Origin: Euryarchaeota archaeon UBA10
GTDB lineage: Archaea > Thermoplasmatota > Poseidoniia > Poseidoniales > Poseidoniaceae
Direction of reading: 5' to 3'
Length of the DNA: 12,615 nt
NCBI GenBank assembly: GCA_002498185.1
Contig: DAGO01000012.1
Coordinates: 20,328-32,942 of the forward strand
Under the pieces are notes generated by a model that was not told the origin of the DNA, made no database searches, and was given only the letters and a program-made list of their open reading frames with translations. Positions 7,962-12,615 of the stretch are shown here, one piece after another. The position numbers and the translations under genes are program-made. Positions within the stretch are counted from its first letter, which is position 1; every line of letters begins with the position of its first letter.

Positions 7962-8873
7962 ATGCGCCAGAAAATGGTGGACATGGTCCATCGTATTCAG
8001 GATGAGATTTGTGATGCTCTTAGGGAAATTGACGATGTAGATTATCGTCAAGATGAGTGGACTCGAGAAGAAGGAGGAGGCGGCAGAAGCCGAGTCTTTT
8101 CTGGAGGAAGAGTATTCGAAAAGGCTGGAGTAAATGTAAGCGTAGTTCATGGAACATTAAGTCCTCAAGCCGCTGCAAGCATGGGAGGGGGGCACGAATT
8201 ACAAGGCACAGATTTGGACTTCTTCGCTACAGGAATTAGTTTAGTTCTTCACCCACTCAATCCGATGGCTCCTACAGTTCATGCGAATTACCGATATTTC
8301 GAGCGAGGTGAAGGCAAAAAGCCAGGAAGCTGGTGGTTTGGTGGAGGTGCTGATTTGACTCCTAGTTATTTGTTTGAAGAAGATGCGGTTCATTTCCACA
8401 CTGTGCACAAAAATGCATGCGACCGTCACGAGGTTGGTGATTTCAGTAAATTCAAGAAATGGTGTGACGATTACTTTTTCATTAAACATAGGAATGAGAG
8501 AAGAGGGCTCGGTGGTATTTTCTTCGATGATATCAATGATGCAAGCAGAGAAGATTGCTTTGCATTTGTCACAGATTGCGCGGAGTCTTTCCTAGAATCC
8601 TATCTTCCAATTCTTGAAAGAAGAAAGGATATGGAATTCACGCCGGAACACAAAGAATGGCAACAAATCAGGCGAGGCAGATATGTTGAGTTCAACCTCG
8701 TCTATGATAGAGGTACTACCTTTGGATTGACAACTAATGGAAGAATAGAGAGCATATTGATGTCTTTACCGCTTACTGCACGCTGGGAATATTGTCACGA
8801 GGTCCCGGTTGGTAGTGAAGAAAATAGATTGCTTGAAGTCTTGAGGCAGCCGAAAGACTGGATTAATGATTGA
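7962..8873 (+). CDS. hemF: Oxygen-dependent coproporphyrinogen III oxidase (HemF)
   Basis: Uses molecular oxygen to decarboxylate two propionates of coproporphyrinogen III, giving protoporphyrinogen IX. The 303-residue protein matches HemF along its whole length: WTREEGGGGRSRVFSGG, FATGISLVLHPLNPMAPT, VHANYRYF with the catalytic-type His107, WWFGGGADLTPSYLFEEDA, KKWCDDYFFIKHRNERRG, GGIFFDDI, RRGRYVEFNLVYDRGTTFGL and GRIESILMSLP. It is not related to the anaerobic radical-SAM enzyme HemN, so this step needs oxygen. The ATG is two bases after the hemE stop, with GGTGA (7951-7955) six bases upstream inside hemE. HemF is common in aerobic bacteria and eukaryotes and, to my knowledge, rare in archaea, so its presence helps date or trace acquisition of the cluster. 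Identification is essentially certain. Confidence 0.98.
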   Translation: MRQKMVDMVHRIQDEICDALREIDDVDYRQDEWTREEGGGGRSRVFSGGRVFEKAGVNVSVVHGTLSPQAAASMGGGHELQGTDLDFFATGISLVLHPLNPMAPTVHANYRYFERGEGKKPGSWWFGGGADLTPSYLFEEDAVHFHTVHKNACDRHEVGDFSKFKKWCDDYFFIKHRNERRGLGGIFFDDINDASREDCFAFVTDCAESFLESYLPILERRKDMEFTPEHKEWQQIRRGRYVEFNLVYDRGTTFGLTTNGRIESILMSLPLTARWEYCHEVPVGSEENRLLEVLRQPKDWIND

Positions 8874-8885
8874 ATTGGGATTTGT

Positions 8886-10139
8886 ATGACAGGTTTGGAT
8901 GAATGGGTTCTTCACGGCGATGAGATGCGCCGACCTTTACTTGTAAATCCAAAAATAATTGAATCAACAAAACTGATTATCGTTGGAGCAGGATTGAGTG
9001 GACTATGTTGTGCTTACAGGATTGCAAAAAAGCGACCAGATATCGAAGTCATTCTCCATGAAAAATCCTCAAAATTTGGAGGAGTAATTTCTACATGGGC
9101 AGAAAATGAATGGCTCTGTGATGTTGCAGTTAATGCAACAAGGCCACATCCTGCTTTTTGGCGTTTAATTGATGATTTGAACTTGAATTCGTTTTTCAAA
9201 GCATCAAACCCTGTTGCTAAATCAAGATGGGTTATACTTGATGGCAAAAGACACAAGCTATCTTGGAGAACCATATTCAAAATTGGTCCAATCAAGTTAC
9301 TAAAAAGTGTCAAACGTTCTAGGAGTGGTGGTATGTCGGTATCTGAATTGATTCCGAATAAACAAATTGCGGATGCAATGTGTCTTGGTATAGTAAATGA
9401 TACTTCAGAAAATGTAGATGCTGATTTTTTGTTTCCATCATTAACTAGATTTGGTGAAAATCCACCGATTAAAAAATCAAAACTCAATAAATTAATTTCC
9501 GAAACCTATCCAATTTTCACTCCAAAGAAGGGTTCGATTGCTTCTATCGAAGGAGGTATGCAAACCCTAATTGATGCTATAATCTCTGAAATCACTAAGT
9601 TAGAAAATGTAACTATAATTCATGATAGTAGTGCAGAATCTCCAGAATCAATTGCTAAAGCCAGCCAAGTAGGCATGGAATCAGTCTTATGGACAGTACC
9701 GCTTGGGAAAGACCAGAGTTCTTCGAAAATATCGGTCTATGCTATTGGATACAAGCAAGAGCAAGTCTCTCACATCGAGAAAGGATATGGCACATTGATT
9801 CCAGATTCCAAATTGCCAATTAGTGGAATTTTGCATGAAAGCGATGTGCATCAATCACAACGTAGTCCAGCAGGTCATCGATTATTCAGATTGATGGTAC
9901 CTCACAATCGTTGGGACAAAGATGATTCTTCAATCAAGAAATGTGCGGAATCTCTCATAGCTCCAAACCCCGAAATCTTCGCAAAGATAGGAGTAAGAGA
10001 AATCCCAAAGTATGAACCGGGTCATATGTCAAGAGTGGAGAAAATGGAAACTCCATGCTCTTACGCAGGATGGTGTTACAGCGGCGTTTCGATTACCCAT
10101 GTTGTAGATGAATCCGAAAGAATTGCAGGTTTATTCTAG
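8886..10139 (+). CDS. hemY: Protoporphyrinogen oxidase, FAD-dependent (HemY/PPOX-like)
   Basis: Predicted to take six electrons from protoporphyrinogen IX to give protoporphyrin IX, usually with oxygen as acceptor. The 417-residue protein is somewhat shorter than the usual 450-500. An FAD Rossmann motif, GAGLSG, is at residues 34-39 and is followed by EKSSKFGGVI, the second dinucleotide-binding block. GYGTLIPDSKLPISGILHES and GHRLFRLMV resemble the PPOX segment GFGxLVP...LGxxFxS. The C-terminal YAGWCYSGVSITHVVDESER is the FAD-closing end of the amine-oxidase fold. About 30 residues precede the Rossmann strand. The upstream GGGA is weak, and Met14 (8925) is an alternative start. Sequence agreement with canonical HemY is partial, so the exact reaction is supported mainly by context: it is the one step otherwise missing between HemF and HemH. 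It follows hemF after 12 bases and overlaps hemH at its stop. Confidence 0.82.
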   Translation: MTGLDEWVLHGDEMRRPLLVNPKIIESTKLIIVGAGLSGLCCAYRIAKKRPDIEVILHEKSSKFGGVISTWAENEWLCDVAVNATRPHPAFWRLIDDLNLNSFFKASNPVAKSRWVILDGKRHKLSWRTIFKIGPIKLLKSVKRSRSGGMSVSELIPNKQIADAMCLGIVNDTSENVDADFLFPSLTRFGENPPIKKSKLNKLISETYPIFTPKKGSIASIEGGMQTLIDAIISEITKLENVTIIHDSSAESPESIAKASQVGMESVLWTVPLGKDQSSSKISVYAIGYKQEQVSHIEKGYGTLIPDSKLPISGILHESDVHQSQRSPAGHRLFRLMVPHNRWDKDDSSIKKCAESLIAPNPEIFAKIGVREIPKYEPGHMSRVEKMETPCSYAGWCYSGVSITHVVDESERIAGLF

Positions 10140-11167
10140 GCTGGTACTGTGCCTGAAAACCTTTTTTCAACGAGTTTGTACAAGCCTTCAACCCAGTCTT
10201 GGTCATCGTTCAAACACTTTACTACGGTCAATTCTTCACCACCTAATTCCAGGAAATGTTCTCTTATTCCAATATCGAGTTCCTCGAGCGTTTCAAGTCC
10301 GTCTGCTAGGAATGCTGGCGCAACAATGGCGATTTTCCTTACACCTCGCTTGACAAGTTCTTCCACTTTGTCGGTCGTGGATGGTTGTAGCCACTTCACA
10401 GGCCCAATTCTGCTTTGATAACTAATCGACCATTGGTCCTTATTCAGGCCTAGTAACCCCACAACTGTCTGAGTAGTTTCCATGCAATGATGGCCATAAC
10501 ATAGTGAGTTTGCATCAGTTTTGATACTGCAGCAATCATTGATTTTCTGGCAATGTGACTTAGATTTGTCAATCCTCTTCACATGAGAAACAGGTAATCC
10601 GTGGTATGAAAACAATAGATGCGTATCATCGTCGATGTGTTTTTGTATTGATTTTGTCAATGGAATTATGTATTCTTCTTCTGTTTCAAAGTGCCCCATC
10701 TCTATGATTTCTGGCTTCCAATCCATGGCCGTGAGTTGCTTGTATGAATGCTTCAATGAGGATTCAGTGGTTGCTTGAGCGTAGTGTGGGAACATAGGAA
10801 GAAGCAGTAACTCCTCAACTCCCTTTGAGCGCAATCGTTCCAATCCAGCTCTAATTGATGGGTTTCCATATCGCATTGCGAACTCAAATTCGTATTCATC
10901 TGTCATGGAGTTAAGAGAATTAGTGATGCGTTCAGAATAAACCCTGAGTGGTGACCCTTCATCCATCCATATTTTTTGGTATAGTGGTGTGATTTTTTTG
11001 GGACGTACACGCAGAATAATTCCTCGAACTAACAATTGTCTAATGATGTACGGAGCATCAATAACGTCTGGGTCAAGCAAGAATTCTCTCAAGTAATTCC
11101 TGATAGATTTTACAGTAGGTTCATCGGGAGTGCCTACATTGATTAGGAGCACTCCTTTCTTTTTCAT
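10136..11167 (-). CDS. hemH: Ferrochelatase (HemH)
   Basis: Inserts Fe2+ into protoporphyrin IX to give protohaem, the last step. The protein has 343 residues, the normal bacterial-type length. It begins KKGVLLINVGTPDEP, the family's VLLxNLGTP start. MFPHYAQATT is a core block. FSYHGLPVSH holds the catalytic His189. YQSRIGPVKWLQPSTTD is the porphyrin-binding block, and APAFLADGLETLEELD contains the conserved glutamates at 292 and 295-296. Five cysteines (206, 212, 213, 223, 228) cluster just after the catalytic loop; related cysteines occur in many Gram-negative ferrochelatases. It is the only haem gene here on the minus strand, convergent with the operon, and its TAG shares CTAG with the TAG of the oxidase gene. 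No ribosome binding site is visible before the ATG, which suggests a leaderless or short-leader transcript from the divergent region at 11168-11343. Confidence 0.97.
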   Translation of the reverse strand: MKKKGVLLINVGTPDEPTVKSIRNYLREFLLDPDVIDAPYIIRQLLVRGIILRVRPKKITPLYQKIWMDEGSPLRVYSERITNSLNSMTDEYEFEFAMRYGNPSIRAGLERLRSKGVEELLLLPMFPHYAQATTESSLKHSYKQLTAMDWKPEIIEMGHFETEEEYIIPLTKSIQKHIDDDTHLLFSYHGLPVSHVKRIDKSKSHCQKINDCCSIKTDANSLCYGHHCMETTQTVVGLLGLNKDQWSISYQSRIGPVKWLQPSTTDKVEELVKRGVRKIAIVAPAFLADGLETLEELDIGIREHFLELGGEELTVVKCLNDDQDWVEGLYKLVEKRFSGTVPA

Positions 11168-11188
11168 GGCTGGCGCTTTGATAATTTG

Positions 11189-11196
11189 CTATTAAC
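11189..11196 (-). promoter_or_regulatory. Candidate TATA box of hemH
   Basis: Read on the minus strand, GTTAATAG ends 21 bases before the hemH ATG. That is close to the archaeal distance between TATA box and start site, so transcription would begin at or just before the ATG. This agrees with the missing ribosome binding site and a leaderless message. The box overlaps an inverted repeat (TTAAC-N5-GTTAA). The match to the archaeal consensus is only moderate. Confidence 0.35.
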
Positions 11197-11206
11197 GATT
11201 TGTTAA
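11192..11206. promoter_or_regulatory. Inverted repeat TTAAC-N5-GTTAA over the hemH promoter region
   Basis: Two perfect 5-bp half-sites are separated by GATTT, spanning about one helical turn centre to centre, and they overlap the candidate hemH TATA box. The position suits a repressor operator. It may be chance, because the half-sites are short and AT-rich. Confidence 0.3.
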
Positions 11207-11237
11207 AGTCCGCTCAATCGAAATGCTATCTGCGTAC

Positions 11238-11249
11238 AACGGGCCCGTT
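11238..11249. promoter_or_regulatory. Perfect 12-bp palindrome AACGGGCCCGTT
   Basis: This fully symmetric 12-bp site sits in the middle of the 176-bp region between the divergent hemH and helicase genes. It is GC-rich against AT-richer surroundings. A second dyad, TTTCA-TC-TGAAA (11248-11259), starts on its last two bases. Neither is in a place where a transcript is expected to end, so a protein-binding site is the more likely reading. No known regulator is recognised. Confidence 0.45.
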
Positions 11250-11301
11250 TCATCTGAAATCTGTCAGTACTGCGTATTTCTCCATTAGTTTACTGAGCAT
11301 G

Positions 11302-11309
11302 CTAAATAG
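11302..11309 (+). promoter_or_regulatory. Candidate TATA box of the helicase gene
   Basis: CTAAATAG lies 34 bases before the helicase ATG. A start about 25 bases downstream would give a very short leader just including the ribosome binding site at 11332-11337. An 8-bp palindrome, AGCATGCT (11296-11303), overlaps its left edge where a BRE would lie. The consensus match is moderate and the call is tentative. Confidence 0.35.
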
Positions 11310-11331
11310 GTACGGCAGTCGGGCTTGCTTT

Positions 11332-11337
11332 GGAGGT
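11332..11337 (+). promoter_or_regulatory. Ribosome binding site of the helicase gene
   Basis: GGAGGT lies six bases before the ATG at 11344 and is the strongest Shine-Dalgarno match in the window. It fixes the helicase start at the ATG just before KVRFSDLG, the Q-motif region. Confidence 0.75.
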
Positions 11338-11343
11338 TGAGGA

Positions 11344-12615
11344 ATGAAGGTGCGTTTTTCCGATTTAGGTATCAGTCCGCAAATGTGCCATGAACTCAAG
11401 CGTGCTGGCTTCGATGAGCCTTTTGAGGTTCAAAGAGAAACCATCCCAGATATGATGTTGGGTAGAGACGTTTGTTGTCGAGCTCCAACTGGAAGCGGTA
11501 AAACTCTAGCATTCGGAATTCCGATGCTAGAAAGGGTTGGAAGAGGTGAGCCAAGCCTTCCTAAGGCACTTATTTTGACTCCAACCAGAGAACTTGCTGA
11601 GCAGATTCATGGAGTTCTCGATCCAATCGCTTGGGGATTGAATCTCAAGATCATGCCAATTTACGGAGGAGTCTCGTATTCCAAACAAATCCGAAGATTG
11701 GACAGGGGCGTGGATATCGTGGTCGCCTGCCCTGGAAGATTGTTAGACCTAATAGATAGGGAGAATGTATTCTTGGATGAGGTCGAAATCGTAATTCTTG
11801 ATGAAGCCGATAGAATGGCTGACATGGGATTCACAGAACCAGTTTGCCAAATATTGGAAGAATGTTCTCCAAAAAGGCAGACTGTAATGTTCAGTGCTAC
11901 ACTTGATGATGAAGTGGCAGAAATTAGAGATAAATATCAAACAGCACCTCAGATTATAGAAATTGGTCCAGAGGAAGTTTCGGTCACAGAAATGAACCAT
12001 CACTTTTGGCTGATGCCTAATTCCATGAAAAGCAGAATTAGTGCAGAAGCGATTCGTAAGTCGGGTCGAGGATTCATATTCTGTCGAACCCGTGCTGGAG
12101 TTGAAAGAGTCGCAGATGAGTTGGAAGATGAGGGCTTACGTGTTACTAGCATCCATGGCGGAATGCCTCAAAAGAAGCGCTCTCAAGCCGTTGAAGATTT
12201 CACAGAGGGTAGAAGTCATGCAATCGTAGCAACTGATGTCGCAGCCCGTGGCCTTGACATCAAAGGTGTCCACTGCGTAGTGCATTATGATCCTCCTGAA
12301 AACGGTAAAGCGTTCAAGCATCGCTCAGGACGAACAGCTCGTGCAGGTGGTTCAGGCAACGTAATCAGTTTGGTACAGAACCCTCAGAAGAAGAAGTGGT
12401 CAACTATTCAGAAAGAGGTAGGACTGAACATCAAGTTCTCGACTCCGGAATTCAATGAGTTGATTCAACATGAAGACATTTCTCATATTCTGCCTCCAAG
12501 AAGAGGTGGTCGTAACTCTCGTCAAAGAAAGGACCGCAGAGGCCGACCAAATGATGGCGGTAATCGCAACAGGGAGAAGAAGCACTACGGAAGAAGAAAC
12601 GGTAGGGATGACACT
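11344..12615 (+). CDS. DEAD-box ATP-dependent RNA helicase (3' partial)
   Basis: An RNA-dependent ATPase that unwinds short RNA duplexes; in this family the usual roles are ribosome assembly, RNA decay or cold adaptation. The frame is open to the right edge; 424 codons are present. All core motifs are in order: Q motif (Phe5, Gln30), Walker A APTGSGKT at 47-54, PTRELAEQ at 80-87, DEAD at 153-156, SAT at 184-186, ATDVAARGLD at 296-305 and HRSGRTARAG at 326-335. From about residue 384 a basic Arg/Gly/Asn-rich tail begins (PPRRGGRNSRQRK), resembling the RNA-binding tails of RhlE/DeaD-type proteins. It runs off the window, so full length is unknown. It is transcribed divergently from hemH across a 176-bp dyad-rich spacer; no functional link with haem synthesis is evident. 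Family assignment is certain, but the subfamily is not. Confidence 0.96.
   Translation, partial: MKVRFSDLGISPQMCHELKRAGFDEPFEVQRETIPDMMLGRDVCCRAPTGSGKTLAFGIPMLERVGRGEPSLPKALILTPTRELAEQIHGVLDPIAWGLNLKIMPIYGGVSYSKQIRRLDRGVDIVVACPGRLLDLIDRENVFLDEVEIVILDEADRMADMGFTEPVCQILEECSPKRQTVMFSATLDDEVAEIRDKYQTAPQIIEIGPEEVSVTEMNHHFWLMPNSMKSRISAEAIRKSGRGFIFCRTRAGVERVADELEDEGLRVTSIHGGMPQKKRSQAVEDFTEGRSHAIVATDVAARGLDIKGVHCVVHYDPPENGKAFKHRSGRTARAGGSGNVISLVQNPQKKKWSTIQKEVGLNIKFSTPEFNELIQHEDISHILPPRRGGRNSRQRKDRRGRPNDGGNRNREKKHYGRRNGRDDT

Noticed and set aside
9014..9487. 157-codon minus-strand open frame inside the protoporphyrinogen oxidase gene
   Set aside because: It lies fully within a gene with clear FAD motifs, and its product has no recognisable family. 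Similar long antisense frames occur in hemA (1871-2287) and hemCD (3859-4248) and were rejected for the same reason.
11238..11249. GC-rich palindrome followed by TTT considered as an intrinsic terminator
   Set aside because: It lies upstream of two divergent genes, so no transcript is expected to end there. As a hairpin it would have almost no loop, and the T run is only three bases.
1..12615. Search for tRNA or rRNA genes, insertion sequences, attachment sites and origins
   Set aside because: No cloverleaf-like stretch, transposase, terminal inverted repeat or duplicated target site was seen by eye. Nearly all of the window is coding.

Overview
The window carries a nearly self-contained haem-biosynthesis locus, flanked on the left by the 3' part of a gene for an aspartate-rich, membrane-anchored surface protein and on the right by the 5' part of a DEAD-box RNA helicase gene. 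The likely host is a marine archaeon of the Thermoplasmatota, in the style of Marine Group II (Candidatus Poseidoniales). That is an inference. It rests on the recurrent GGTGA-type Shine-Dalgarno sites, very tight gene packing with GTG and TTG starts, short TATA-like boxes rather than clear bacterial promoters, and the long DSDxDGxGDNxD repeat protein with a single C-terminal anchor, a protein style I associate with that group. No rRNA or tRNA is present to settle the question, and an aerobic marine bacterium is not excluded.

Layout. 1-1491 (+): Ca-binding-type repeat protein, open at the left edge. 1492-1577: an 86-bp gap with a small hairpin and the hemA ribosome binding site. 1578-10139 (+): seven tightly packed genes in the order hemA, hemC-hemD (one fused gene), hemB, hemL, hemE, hemF and a protoporphyrinogen oxidase of the HemY/HemG-FAD type. 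Junctions range from a 4-base overlap to a 12-base gap, which suggests one operon with translational coupling. 10136-11167 (-): hemH, ferrochelatase, convergent with the operon and overlapping its last gene by four bases, so the two TAG stops share the palindrome CTAG. 11168-11343: a 176-bp divergent intergenic region rich in short dyads, including the perfect 12-bp palindrome AACGGGCCCGTT. 11344 to the right edge (+): DEAD-box RNA helicase, open at the right edge.

How the genes work together. HemA reduces glutamyl-tRNA and HemL isomerises the product to 5-aminolevulinate. HemB makes porphobilinogen, and the HemC and HemD domains make uroporphyrinogen III. HemE decarboxylates it to coproporphyrinogen III, HemF (oxygen-dependent) makes protoporphyrinogen IX, the FAD oxidase makes protoporphyrin IX and HemH inserts iron. 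Every step from glutamyl-tRNA to protohaem is therefore encoded here, by the classical protoporphyrin route and with an oxygen-requiring HemF. Most archaea are known to make haem through sirohaem (the Ahb route), so a complete oxygen-dependent set in one archaeal locus would be noteworthy. The enzymes are known families. The less usual points are the HemC-HemD fusion, the divergent HemA N-terminus, the split orientation of hemH and the dyad-rich control region. I found no wholly new system.
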